This document shows positions 52,667 to 64,000 of a stretch of DNA of 64,000 nt, piece by piece; positions within the stretch are counted from its first letter, which is position 1; each line of letters opens with the position of its first letter. The stretch covers positions 62,001 through 126,000 of the forward strand of contig CAJNYU010001570.1 in the NCBI GenBank assembly GCA_905331475.1, read 5' to 3'. The DNA is from Rotaria socialis (lineage: Eukaryota > Rotifera > Eurotatoria > Philodinida > Philodinidae). The notes beneath the pieces are model-generated. The model was not told where the DNA came from. It saw nothing but the letters and a program-made list of their open reading frames with translations, and searched no databases. The position numbers and the translations under genes were made by a program.

Positions 52667-53004
52667 TGTTATGTAGCGCCATCTTCTGGTTGTCATCCAT
52701 CGGTCAGTGTTACATCACATCGTCTGTCGTTCTCTTTCTGATATATTCCTTTCTCTTCTCGCGATTGTTATGCGTCATTTGATTGACAAGTACTATCTTC
52801 TCTACCTGTTTCCAGTATCTTCCCTTCGATTCCATACCTATCAGTATAAATAAACACCCGCCACTTTTACATAATAAACGTCAGTTTATTAGTTCGTTCA
52901 CAAACAAAAAATAGAAGTATATTGGACTACATTGGATAGTGATTAACTAACCTTACAATATTCTACCAAAAAAACGATTGCAAACTACAAGTAAGTGCGT
53001 AACA
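52667..53004 (+). mobile_element. Solitary LTR-like block (fossil)
   Basis: A 338-bp block bounded by TGTTATG and CGTAACA, the inverted TG..CA ends usual for LTRs. Inside, in the right order for an LTR, are a TATA box (TATAAATAA at 52845), an AATAAA-type signal near 52873 and a following T-rich stretch. No internal retroelement genes or second LTR are present in the window, so it would be a solo LTR. The Helitron-like element starts directly at its right edge. No target duplication is visible, which keeps the call tentative. Confidence 0.4.
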
Positions 53005-53964
53005 TCTATCTATATATATAAAGAAGAAAGTTTGTCTGTTTGTTCTTCATGCATTTCGACACGGTGCGAGCAAATACAATGAAATTTTGCAGAGAATACC
53101 CTTTCGACAGGGAGAAGGCCATAGTGTAGTTTTCAACCCCAAATTTTCACCTCAAGGGGGGGGGGTGTTTGCCTCCCCCCACTCATTGTTAAATGTACTA
53201 TAGTAAATGTCTTTTCCAGAGAATTTGCGCGCATGATTGCTCTTCCATGACTTGAGAGCAAAAGTATATAAAAACTTGAACTTTTGCCATTCGGCACAAG
53301 ACATTTTAGGGTGCTCGAAAAAAGACGAATAGAATGTATAAGACAAAGCGGAACCGTATAGATGGAAATATCTATCGAATGAAGAAAGCAACAAGTGAGA
53401 TGGAATTTCACCCCGGTCAACACGGATCGAGATTCTGATGAGTCTGTTCGCTATGTATTTAGTCGTCGTGAGAGATAGCGTCACGGAAATATCCGTGTCA
53501 GTTTCTTGAGTGCAAAAGAAAGTCGGCAGGCTGATCGGAGTGAGAGGGAAGGCGTGCGTGAAATTTCATCCAAGCCGTAAGACATCGCGATTTTACTCAC
53601 TTTCTAATCAAATGACGCAGTTCAATGCAAATTCGAGAGTGATCGTGTCCAGGGCGGATGTGAGTGAATATGTCAGCTTGAGCTCGGTGAGAAGAGTCCT
53701 GTTGAAGATGCCTAATGCACGGCGGGAAAAGCTATGTGAAAGATACATCACGCACGGTGGGGAAAAATTTGTAGCAGAGGTTGCAGGTACGGTGAGAAAA
53801 GTCCTGTGGAAGAGGTCTGACGTACGGCAGGAAAAGTTCTGTTGCAGATAACTCACCCACAGTGGGAACAGTCGTGTAGAAGACGTGTCATGCACGGCAC
53901 GAAAAGTCAGCTGGAAGATGCAAAACTTTAACTATATTCCCTTTTCATCGGGTACCTCCACTAG
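53005..53964 (+). mobile_element. Non-autonomous Helitron-like element
   Basis: A 960-bp element opening with TCTATCTATATATATAAAGA after an A, and closing with GGGTACCTCCACTAG before a T. Helitrons begin with TC, end with CTRR and insert between A and T; the GGGTACC..CTAGT end is typical. No Rep/helicase frame is present. Its interior is richer in GC than the surroundings and carries a 35-bp minisatellite (separate entry). It directly abuts the LTR-like block, so it may have inserted at or into it. Confidence 0.62.
53684..53928 (+). repeat. 35-bp minisatellite inside the Helitron-like element
   Basis: Seven head-to-tail units of exactly 35 bases (starts at 53684, 53719, 53754, 53789, 53824, 53859 and 53894). 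Each begins (A/T)CGGY or ACAGT, continues with GGGAAAAGT-like sequence and a TGTNGNAGA core, and ends in CAYGC or a close variant. Units differ at many positions but never in length, except the last, which is cut short. The period is not a multiple of three, so it is unlikely to be selected as protein. Central minisatellites are known in DINE-1/Helentron-type elements. Confidence 0.8.
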
Positions 53965-54739
53965 TATATATATATATATATATATATTTATCAAAGAGAA
54001 TGAATTGTACAATTGGATTCAAATGCATTATCTGTTGTTTTGGTTCGATCTAACATAAATTTATATATTGATTGAACAGAAACCGTTTTTATCTCTAAAA
54101 ACACTAGTATAATTATTTTATGAAATTTTTAGAGAACTCATGCACTCTTGCTCTTGTTTTAATTGAGCAAAACTATTTGCAAAGCAGTAATCCTTCTGTG
54201 AGGAATGAATCGTCGGATCTGTGAAAACTCCATCAAGTAAATCAAACATCGATTGATATTACAGTAGAGTTTAAGCTAAATCTCTTATTAATAATAAGAT
54301 TTTATTAATTTTTTTAAGAAAATTCTAGAAAAGAATTCGAATTTTTCTAATGGATTACAAGAACTTGTTTCTTTGCGTTTTAATAAGATCATCGAGCGGT
54401 CACAAACAATATCGCGATGTGACCTCTTAAAACCAGAGTGCAGGGCATGATCAATATCCGACATAGAATTTCATTCTACAACAATGAAAACAGTGCGAAT
54501 ACTACAGACACCATCATGTCGATCAATAGATAATTCAAAATTGCCTGTTGTTGAATCATTTTAATACTCACTGGTAACTCTGATAACTAGGTTCGACTGT
54601 ATTGTTTGCATTAAATTAATATTTACCAGGATTTTTTCCTTCTATTTTATACTTAGAGATGACCGACAATTTTTGAATTCGATTATGGACTATTGCATAT
54701 GTAAATCTTCTATGTCTACTGTGCTCACTCGCTATTTCA
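53965..54739. other. TA microsatellite and gene-free sequence
   Basis: A (TA)n run at about 53965-53986 directly follows the Helitron-like 3' end. The rest, up to the laminin-G pseudogene, shows no coding exon or repeat. Confidence 0.5.
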
Positions 54740-56235
54740 CTTCCCATAGAACTTGCCTTTGGAATTGCAAATAGTAAAACAAGTACACACCTTTCTGACT
54801 GTTATTCTCTTGTTTTTTAATATTGTGGAGAGATTATTCGATTGTTGCTTTTCTATAGTTGATACAACAGCGACTAGTATTTTGATAGTAAGCACTAACA
54901 TAACTGACTACCACATATATACCTATTACAGTTTGATACCCATAAAATTATAGTACAAGTTATTTAAATACATATATAAATATGACTACAGTTACTCAAG
55001 TGACAGCAATTGCTTCGTGGACATTTGAACAAAATTCAAATCATGTATCCGATAATAGGTATCACGGTGCAACAGCTAATGCGTCAACATTTACTACTAT
55101 ATAGATCGGTTAATCTATTTTACTTCAAAATAATCTATTACAACATATGAATTCAATGTATGTGTAAACTGTATTAGTCGCGGATTTACAATCGAATCAT
55201 GGATCTATCTTAATTCAATTGTACTTATTCGTGATCTTAGCACTTTGGATGGATGCCAAGTTAAATTAACCCAGAAGTGCCTTCATTATATTGTGTACTA
55301 TAACTGATTATATGTAGGATCTTTTTCTGGTGATCTTCATGGGCAAGTAAACTTATCAACTCAAGTTTGACATCATGTAGCATTTGTTTATGATTATTCT
55401 CTGAAAAAAATCGATTTGCTTGAATGGTAAACCGGATGCAACATCATCCAATGGCACTTCTCATCCAGGTTCATCTGCGAACGTTACTATGAGTACGCCA
55501 CTTGATAATACGTCAAATAGTTTTTGGAATGGATTATTGGATCAAATAATAATAACCAACCGGGCAAATATAGATAGTGAAATTCTTCATGATGCATATT
55601 TGGTAGGACATTCGCCTTTTGTTAATACTTATAATGATATTGGACTTATCTCTGTGAATGTTACGTATTATCAATAAACTACTAGTGGTCTTTTATGAAC
55701 TACTAGTCTAGTTAATCAAGCATTTAATTTTAATTGATCGAATTCATACTTTACATCATATGGATATTGATCTGTAGGTCAAAATCAAGCTTATTCAACA
55801 GCTACGTATGTGGCTTAATCCACCAGTTTCAAGTGGTACTCGTTTACATTTACCATCACCAAGTTCAATTTCAGGTACGCAGTGTTTATCTATGATAGGT
55901 TTCATTTCAAATGAATCCATTGTAGTTCAAACATCCAATAGAGCTACTATTTCAATCATTGATCCAATATTTTCGAACAATAAATGAACCCATGTTGTTC
56001 AGACATGAAGCTCGAGATTACGATTTTATCCTTTTGGCAGTCTCTATAATTCAATATCAGTTTCTTCATTTAGAAGTAGCAATTTATCAATTTGTATTTT
56101 ATTCAGCAGTAGTAGTTTGAAAATGGATTGTCCGACTGGGGAAATTTCAATGGGATCATATGCAGGTGTCATCGATGAAATTTATATTTATAATCGTGAA
56201 CTTCCTGATTCAGAAGTGTGTCCTCTTGCTCAACC
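54740..56235 (+). pseudogene. Decayed twin laminin-G (concanavalin-like) gene
   Basis: The remains of a host gene resembling a family that I recall as expanded in bdelloids: a membrane anchor, a Thr-rich stalk, and two laminin-G/concanavalin-like domains. Seen: a hydrophobic piece near 54790 (LTVILLFFNIV), the start TTVTQVTAIASWTFEQNSN at 54985, FTIESWIYLNSIVLIRD near 55190, HHVAFVYDYS near 55375, NGKPDATSSNGTSHPGSSAN near 55423, and WNGLLDQIIITNRANIDSEI near 55530. A second domain follows with CLSMIGFISNESIVVQTSN near 55880 and GVIDEIYIYNRELPDSEV near 56165. It is broken by several in-frame stops (for example where a Trp is expected before HHVAFVYDYS) and at least one frameshift between YDYS and NGKPDA. 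The longest surviving frame has 85 codons. Spliced short introns cannot rescue all the stops. Confidence 0.78.
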
Positions 56236-56769
56236 AAAAAAAAATATATTCAACTTTAACTTTCACAGAAAAGACAACGTGTGAACTATTTTTATTTACT
56301 TTTTTTTATCGTTTTTTTCTACGAAAACCCTCAAGAAATAGGTGCTCAATGAATGTGTACATATGATTCTCTGACGATGCACAATCATCTACATATCTAA
56401 AAGATAGAATGTCATGAATTCATCAAAAAAGAAAAAAGAGTTCATCTAGTATTTTTTAGCAAACTGATAAATATGACTAAAATAATTGCTCAAAGAATCT
56501 CTTTTATACTTATAATGGAAACAAAATTGTAATAGAAAGAAAAACATAGAATGAAACGCAATTTTCATTGATCCAATTTTGCAATGAAATAGTAATGAAT
56601 CAAATTTGAGAGAAACCACATTTACTGTATATTCTATCAAAATAAATCGATTGAAATAGTTACCTATCGCACGCCGATCGGGATTCTAGAGCGTGTCACG
56701 GATAAAATAATGTAAAAAATAAATGATTAACTTTTCAGATTTGTCCTCTTATATGAAAAATACAGTAGT
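56236..56769. other. Gene-free sequence after the pseudogene
   Basis: T-rich then A-rich sequence without exon signals. Confidence 0.5.
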
Positions 56770-56919
56770 GTCAAACTTAAAACTTGAATTCAGTTGAAAA
56801 TAGAAAATTTCAACTTTCAACTTTCAACTCATAGCGATATATGTGTGAGTCACGATTCTTCAGAATGCTATTGGCTTAAAAGTTGAAATTTTCAATTGAA
56901 TTCAAGTTTCAAGTTTGAC
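56770..56919. repeat. Short foldback element
   Basis: A 150-bp near-palindrome: GTCAAACTTAAAACTTGAAT on the left and its close complement on the right (ending AAGTTTCAAGTTTGAC). The arms run about 45-50 bases, and TTTCAACTTTCAACTTTCAA forms a short direct repeat inside the left arm. Target duplication is unclear. It is probably a small MITE. Confidence 0.6.
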
Positions 56920-58136
56920 ATATATGGAAAAATACTAGGAGAACAGTCTCATTGAATCTTTATTCTCTCTGATTCGAAAAGCAATCGCAAAAATTTAGAA
57001 ACTTGTAATGGTCACTGGTAGATCTCTTCATCAATCTTTATCAAATAAAAACCATCGAAGATCTAAAATCCTTACATATAGAGAATGCTTTGTTGCAAAA
57101 ACAATTTCTTCAGCAGTAGCAATGTCCAACTTTAACATTTTATAAGACGAAACAATCGAAGGAATAGTTCGTTTTGCCCATAGATAACTCATTAAGTTTA
57201 GTTAAAATGCTGTTTATTTATTTTTAACGATTGGTCTATAAAATATTCTCCGAATAATCAGAACCAGATGAAAAATCGAGTTCAATACGATCAATAGTAT
57301 TGAAACAACAACAAGAGAAATCATAATTTTCTAAACGACAGAGTTTGAGTTCAATATTGAAACCAACGAGACGAACAACAATTCATAGAAAACATTGCTC
57401 GAGAGTGGGGAAGTTATACTTTTTGATTGTTTTATCTGCTTTTTAATATTATTGTGCCTGTGTCAAAGATGAGTGTAAATCTATGCAATGCACACTAGCT
57501 TTGATAAAGAAACAAAAAATTATCATCTATTATGTATGACAAATTTATGATTGCAGAGATTGGAAATTTTGTCTTTTTTCAAATGAAAGATCTAATAATA
57601 CATTACTAAGATTTTTATCGGTTTCTAATTTTTTTGCGTATCTATTTTTAGTTATGTAGCGTGGAATTTTAAGGTGAATATATCATCTGATCCACTAAAA
57701 CGTGGCTGATGAAGAAAAAAACAGAGATCGCCTCAGCCAGAGACGATAGTGAGAAAGAGAAAAATTTACAAGAACTAGCAACAATAGTAAAACAGGTAAA
57801 TATTCCTCACGCTCCCAAAAAATATGAAAGGAATACGCGACAGACTGATCAAAAATACAAAAACAGATTCGTCACTACATCATAGATATAAATTAAATAG
57901 AAAAGAAATCTCCTCGAATCAAATGCATATGTTGTACTCATATGAAGCGCGTGATGCCTTTCAGATGATGAGTGTCATCTATCGGCAAATACATGGGTTG
58001 GATGTTTGCACTGTATTAATAAAAAGTATCAGAATGTGAGTAGTTTAATATCTGCGACTTAATATATTTTGAATATTTCATGCAGATTTTATTGACAATT
58101 TATGACTTCGGTTTATTAATTTAAATTTCTCAAAGA
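56920..58136. other. Upstream region of the F-box gene
   Basis: No exon is supported. An open frame at 57824-58039 (starting MKGIRDRLIKN) has no recognisable motif and no clear splice link; it could be chance or an upstream untranslated exon. Confidence 0.4.
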
Positions 58137-61100
58137 ATGATGTCTTCGATAATGTCACGGCACGTTTCGAAACAAACTTGTTTTGAAAACTTGCCTGATG
58201 AGATTTTATTATTCATGTGTCGTTATTTATCTCAAATTGATATTCTTGACAGTTTACTGAATTTAAACACTCGTGTAAATAAAACGATTACTACATATCG
58301 AGAAAAAATTTTCATATCGCATTTATCTCATAAGGACTTTTTTCATTTGATTAATAATCATTTACCATATTTATCCGCCAATGTATCGTACTTATATATA
58401 AATAATTGTTCGATGTTAAATTCAGGAAAACTTTTTGAAGAAAAATTTAATAAAGTCGATCAACAATTTCCATTACTTCAAGAACTTGTATTTCATCAAA
58501 TTGATATTGAAACATTGGAAAATCTATCGTGGCGTTTCAATACAATGTATTATTTACATACTTTAGCTATTGACATCGCCGAAGATCGTTTATCGTCAAT
58601 GCCTGTACAGTTCGATGAATTTATTTGTGGAAAATTATTTACTGAATCAAATTCCTTTAAAATTTTAAAATTATATTTAAATAAATATAAATTTAGTCTA
58701 TATTCTTTAAAAAAAGAATCTATGAGTATTAAACAATTAACAATATCTGTGCAATGTCTTAAGGATTTATTAATTGTATTTAATAGTTTTCCAAATCTTG
58801 AAAAATTAAATATAACTATTGGTTGTTCATCGTCGCATGATATAAATAATGATACGTATCCATATGAACGTCTTTGGTGGAAAGTGCCTTATTTGACTCA
58901 TTTTGATCTTAAAATTGAAGAAGAAGAATTAACGTCTCACGATTATGTTATACCACAAGATACAATAGTTAAAATAATTGAGAATCTTTATGCATTGTCA
59001 TATTTTAAGTTTACATTGAATATTAGATTTCATGCTACACTACAAACATTAACAACGAAAGATATTTATATGGACAAATATTTTCCATATGCTGATGGTT
59101 CACTATGGCAAAAGGCATTAAATAGAAATGATGATCGAACTATAAATTTTGCATTACATTTTGAACTTGATGGAATTACAATTGATCGTCTCAAAAAAAC
59201 GATAGAACCGAATGTGTATACTACAGCAAAATATGATGGTAAGATTCATTATGTTAATTTTCAGATATTTAATTCTCGAAAGTCAATATTCTTACACTCT
59301 TTTTGTTCTTTCAAAAAATAAAATAGCAGTTTTAGAATTGAAATTTGAAACCAAAGCCGGCGACATGATATATATTTATTTATAGATCATGAGAATAAAA
59401 TGTATTTCATAACGCCAAGATTATGTGTAAGAACTAAAGGACACTGTTTGTATTTGTATCAAGAAAAGTTGATATTGAGGTATAAGTGAACATAGTTTTA
59501 AAAACACTGAAAAACACAAGAAAATCGAACAAGACACGGACTACAAAGTGCTCATGTGCATTAATATTATGCATGAATTTAATTGAAATTTAGTCATTTA
59601 TAATAAGAAAAAACCTCACACTGATCAATTGGTTTTGAGTTGATGTTAATAGACTCGGTAGAACCAAATAAATCATGAATGTTATAAGACAAATTCCTGC
59701 CTTTAGTATATTGCTTTGAAAAAAATTCCAGTATTTACAGAATTTTCTAAATGAATATAGTAGGACTTTTTACGAGCAACAGAAAAGTTAATATTTGAAT
59801 CTCAACTCTGGACTGCTCATAGAGGCCGATCGCAACGACAATTGCTTTATGTGAATGTTTGACATCTGTTGATATAGTGAACTAATCTGCAATATAAGTG
59901 TATAATCGACTGATTAATCTGAAAAATTTAGAGAACACACTATTATCATAATGTCATCCTAGTATATGAACAATAATAAATGCGGCAACGTTTCACAAAA
60001 ACTGATTCACATATGAAAGTTACAGAAAGTTTCGAGTTGAAACCCAAAAAACATTAGTTTTTCTAATATTTATGATGATTATTGTAATACTTGATTCTAG
60101 AATTTAAGAAAAAATATTCATATTATAGTTTTACATTTAGTTAAAAATGAAATCAATCATTTTCTGTTTTTGCCATTTGAAAGATTCTCAATATTCATAG
60201 AAATTCATCTTAGTGATCAATCACGAGCAACTGTCGTAAAATCAAATAAGCCTGAGTATTCAATGAAACTTGCTAATTCTATTCATGATAACTGATCCTC
60301 TATTCTATCTATTAAAATATATATTTCTCCTTTTTTAGTGATTACATTTAATAATAACTCATTTTATAAGAAAAAATTAATAAAACATTTCATTTAGACA
60401 TTGATTTCAATTCTCTACTAAGAGAAACATTTTCCAGCGCTTATTGGTTACAAAAGAATATTATAATACAATGTCTTTCTACGAATTCTAAACATGTCTC
60501 AATTTATACTTTACCTATTACAAATACTCATTTGTCGACAACTGCAGATATAATCGATCAAGAATTGTCAATGAACGCTTCTATGTCATATAAAAATATT
60601 CAGAGTCTGCTTATATATTCCAAGACTGAGTATCATTCTCCAAAATTATCCATAACAAATATTTTCAATAAATTTCCTTCTCTAACTCATCTTCAACTTG
60701 ATACAGTACTTTTATTACCACCAAAAATATTCATCTGTTCACTTCGTTTGCGTTCTCTATCATTGTGTAATTATTCACTACTCTCTTGCTGTCAATTACT
60801 CGAATATTTACCCAAAGTTATATCACTTACAATAACAACGCAAAGTAAAGTACCAACGTTTGACTTTTGGCCAAAACCCATTTTATCAGTCACACGGTTA
60901 AAACTATCAATTGATTCAGGTCATACGAAAAACCTATTGAATATACCAAAATATTTTCCAAATGTCAATGAATTCTATCTACGAATAAATAATACATTAA
61001 ATCGATCAGTTGATGATTTTTGTCTATGTGAAAAATTTGAGTGTTTTTCAAAAGACTTCATTCATCTTCGTTATTTTGAAATAACTTTACCGATAAAGCA

Positions 61101-61206
61101 AGAATCTATGACAACTTCAAAATGGATGACTATGTTACAAGAAAATCAAACAATGTGGGCTAAAAATAAAGATGGTAGCTCTGTAACATTAAAAATATGG
61201 TTGTAA
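58137..61206 (+). CDS. F-box protein with leucine-rich C-terminal region
   Basis: A likely substrate receptor of an SCF ubiquitin ligase. Two exons (58137-59238 and 60398-61206), joined at a phase-1 site after TAKYD, give 636 residues. The F-box lies at residues about 15-55: CFENLPDEILLFMCRYLSQI, then DILDSLLNLNTRVNKTITTY. After it come irregular leucine-rich units (FPLLQELVFHQIDIETLENL, FPNLEKLNIT, VPYLTHFDLKI) and, in exon 2, FPSLTHLQLDTVLLLPPKIF, LRLRSLSLCNYSLLSC and FPNVNEFYLRINN. The second exon begins YWLQKNIIIQCLS, a basic stretch. The 1159-base intron is long for this window. Both halves have stop codons if read through, so splicing is required. Similar F-box genes seem to form a large family in bdelloids, where substrates are unknown. 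A separate gene at 60398 is less likely because it lacks an ATG near its start. Confidence 0.82.
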
Positions 61207-64000
61207 TCATTGATAAATATGAACAGTAAATTACTCAAAGTTTAACTATTTTTATATTTCAATTTTTATTCATGAATTATTTGTTTTTTATTTCTAATGA
61301 ATGTATTCGTTGAATACTAAATAATTGATCATTAACTTTGACGCTTGCTTCTTGTATATATTCATTAACTGTTTTTTTCATCTTTCTTTGAATACGAAAA
61401 AGAACCGTTAGAAGTATTTTTCTGCTAACTGAAGTACATGTCGTTTTCTTGAGTTGGAATCAAGTTATAGGCAATCTCAGATGTTATTCTGAGAGTTTAT
61501 TTTACGATAAGTCTCGATTAGTTTCTCAATCGATATCCTTATCCTCTTGCGTCAATCTTCAAAAATCTTATTTGTCATATCTGCAGTGAAGTAGGAAGTT
61601 CAATAGAAAGATTGATTCAGACCTTTTTACAAAATGAACTCTTGAGATATTGGCAATCATTTATCATGTGATTTTAATACAAGAAATAAGAATACTTTGG
61701 TGAATCGAATAATGAATTTACACACTATCATCCTTTCTTTAACGATTTTTAACAAATATTGTAGTTTTGATCATATCGAATCAAGGATCAATTTGAATAT
61801 GAGTATTGTGTTGATTAGCAAGTGAATAGCTTTAATATTCTATTACATATTGTACTATTTTTTACATATTGTATTATGCTAATATTTCAAAAAGAACAGA
61901 TCACAAATAAAGTTTAAAAAAAAAACTATAAACATCTTAATACTATTGAATTTATTTATAAAAGAAGCAATAGATGATGTTTTTTGAAAAGTGTCGAAAA
62001 AGAAAATAGTCAAATTTAATCACTTCGATAAATTATCGAATCAAGTTTGAATAATAGTAAACACTCCAGATTAATGAATCTCTACTACATTGAGAAAAAA
62101 ACTGATTCATTATATGTCTATGATGATGATTAATCAGTTCAAAAAGCAGTAAGCAATTCAGTATTATAGCCTATATTACATCAATAATATTGTTTAATAT
62201 AAAAATTTGTTATAATTGATTTCGAGTTTGGTTTGAATTTGTTTAAAGATTAGTTATAATTGCAGGAAAAAATCTTCGATCAAAAACTTGATGTACGAAA
62301 GAATATCGACTGCATAACCATTGACAATATACGTACTTCAGTAAATCATTACAGATGCTTGATATATCGATAAGACTATCTACTATATTGATAAAATGCA
62401 AAAACTGTCAATAATAGCATATCTAACTAGAGATTTTTGATACATCAAGATCAAAGTGAATCCTCTGCTAACTTTGTTTTAACATGATACAAACATATTT
62501 TTCTCAATTATTCATTGTAGATGCACATATATCATGGAATGAAATATTTCGAACAATATCATATTTCGACCTAATTTTCTTTAGCTAACATTCGAACGTC
62601 ACGCATTGTGTGTAAGACTTTTCAAAAGCGATTTGCGAAATCGAAGAAAAACAAGGAAAATGAAAAATGATTTTCATTGATCTTCAAGTGCGTCATATAC
62701 ATTTGTATGATCGTTCCGTTTTGAATTCTATGATTAATGTTAACATTCTTTTACGAACACGGACAACATTAGAGAGATCTACTTGTCTGAAATATCAGAT
62801 TTTATTCTTTATCAGATGCATGTGCTATACAAAGATTTTTCGTTCAGCAATCCTCGTTTCGTGCGTGAGGTCTATTTGACTAGAAATATTTTTTTACTTT
62901 GAATGCTAGATGTATTTGTAAAAACAAATTTGAACGTAATTCTTCACACATAAACCCATGTGGTCATAACTTTTTTTTTAAATATTTTCCTCATCCGTAC
63001 TACATCTAATTTTTTAAGAATATTTAATTGCAACTCAGAAATGTTAAGATCTTTACCTGCACTCATCAATTTTGTAGTAACAATATATGAATTTTCTGAA
63101 GTTTATAATAGCTCTAAAATAATGTCATCTAGAGATAAAAACCGGCGAATGGTTTCTCAGAGAACTCTACACAATGATCTATCGAAAGATTCAATCAAAC
63201 TTTCTTAACATCTTTTTACAAAGAATGAACCAAATAGACTTTCTGAATAATGTAAAGGAAGCGATGTTCTAGCACGCTTCAACTTATAATTAGAATAAAA
63301 TCTAAGCATCGACTTCTAATACAAATTATACATGGCTACAATACTAGTCTATTCCTGTTATAGGAAGACAGCTGATTCAACTTTGATAGGAATACTGCGG
63401 AACACACCAATTATGTTCATTAATTTATTCTTTTTTTATATAAATTTACATTTAATTTAAAATATCTTCATTCATAGAAGAAGATGATCATCAAATTTCT
63501 ATTCTTATCTTAATCTTGAACAAAAAATTACTTTGTTGTTCAGGATCAATGGTAAAATCACATTGTTTTTGACTTGGTATCAATTAAAATAAATATACTT
63601 TCAAATAACTGTGCATCATTTTTATCGAATAGCATTATATGATTGTCTATAAATGCAGTATATTGAATTGATAATCTCTTGTAAAATTTACTCATTAGCG
63701 AACATTGGTTCATTAGTTTTAAAAATACGTTTTCTAGATTTAGTTTATAAATTTTGTTTTTCTATGATTTATTTAAATAAAGGATGACATTTATTTTAGC
63801 CATCAACAATGATTATATATAAGTAAGTTTGGTTATTCTTTATATTAGTTTCTGTCTTAATAGATTATCTAATGTAAAATATGCAATTAAATATTTCTGA
63901 TGACAAAATTATAATATGACACGCAACAATAAAATTATGTGGATCATAGCTGAATTTTATTATTTTAGAAAAGTTTATTTTTTAGTACTGTTAATGAACG
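61207..64000. other. Gene-free right end
   Basis: AT-rich sequence to the window edge. Short open frames (for example 62667-62879 and 62960-63208) have no motif, no splice partners and ordinary intergenic composition. I see no repeat or RNA gene. Confidence 0.5.

Noticed and set aside
53133-53895. Open frames on both strands across the Helitron-like element
   Set aside because: They follow the GC-rich repeat composition, overlap each other and show no Rep, helicase or other domain; the 35-bp period breaks any frame.

Overview
This is an AT-rich (visibly about 70% or more A+T) metazoan nuclear window with compact, intron-rich genes. Most introns are 45-70 bases with GT..AG ends and T-rich acceptors; a few run to 0.6-1.2 kb. 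I infer a bdelloid rotifer. The inference rests on an F-box/leucine-rich gene and a decayed twin laminin-G gene that resemble families I recall as expanded in Rotaria and Adineta, on the short introns, and on the animal-only genes present. Genus and species cannot be called from sequence alone, and another rotifer is not excluded.

Layout, left to right. 1-2.7 kb: gene-free, with one 319-bp MITE. 2.75-6.4 kb: a short kinesin-3-like motor (+). 6.6-8.9 kb: a PWWP-domain protein (+). 9-12.1 kb: gene-free, with a 323-bp hAT-type MITE. 12.1-13.5 kb: PA2G4/EBP1 (+). 15.3-19.5 kb: the mitochondrial RNA helicase SUPV3L1 (+). 19.5-22.9 kb: gene-free, with a 126-bp hAT MITE and a degenerate foldback. 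22.9-25.5 kb: a WD40-repeat protein (+). About 27-28.8 kb: a Shaker-type voltage-gated channel subunit with a strongly altered selectivity filter (+). 31.0-32.4 kb: a vestigial-like (VGLL) TEAD cofactor (+). 34.4-34.9 kb: endosulfine/ARPP19 (-). 37.6-41.7 kb: two neighbouring ZAP/PARP12-type zinc-finger genes (-). 42.2-43.1 kb: proteasome subunit alpha PSMA7 (-). 43.5-44 kb: a 481-bp foldback MITE. 46.4-49.1 kb: a cation-diffusion transporter of the manganese type (-). 49.3-51.6 kb: a HAUS6-like coiled-coil protein (+). 52.2-54 kb: a mobile-element cluster with an LTR-like block and Helitron-like elements, one carrying a 35-bp minisatellite. 54.7-56.3 kb: a laminin-G pseudogene. 58.1-61.2 kb: an F-box protein (+). 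61.2-64 kb: no gene recognised.

No shared pathway links the window. The genes cover mitosis (kinesin, HAUS6-like, ENSA), protein turnover (PSMA7, F-box), mitochondrial RNA decay (SUPV3L1), growth and transcription control (PA2G4, VGLL, PWWP), ion transport (channel, Mn transporter) and possibly RNA defence (zinc-finger pair). The most unusual items are the channel with TVGDAK where TVGYGD is expected, the paired ZAP-like zinc-finger genes with no PARP or WWE domain, and the Helitron-like element with seven exact-length 35-bp units. Exon models were assembled by hand from splice sites and frame; most internal boundaries close in phase, while the 5' ends of the WD40 and channel genes remain unresolved.
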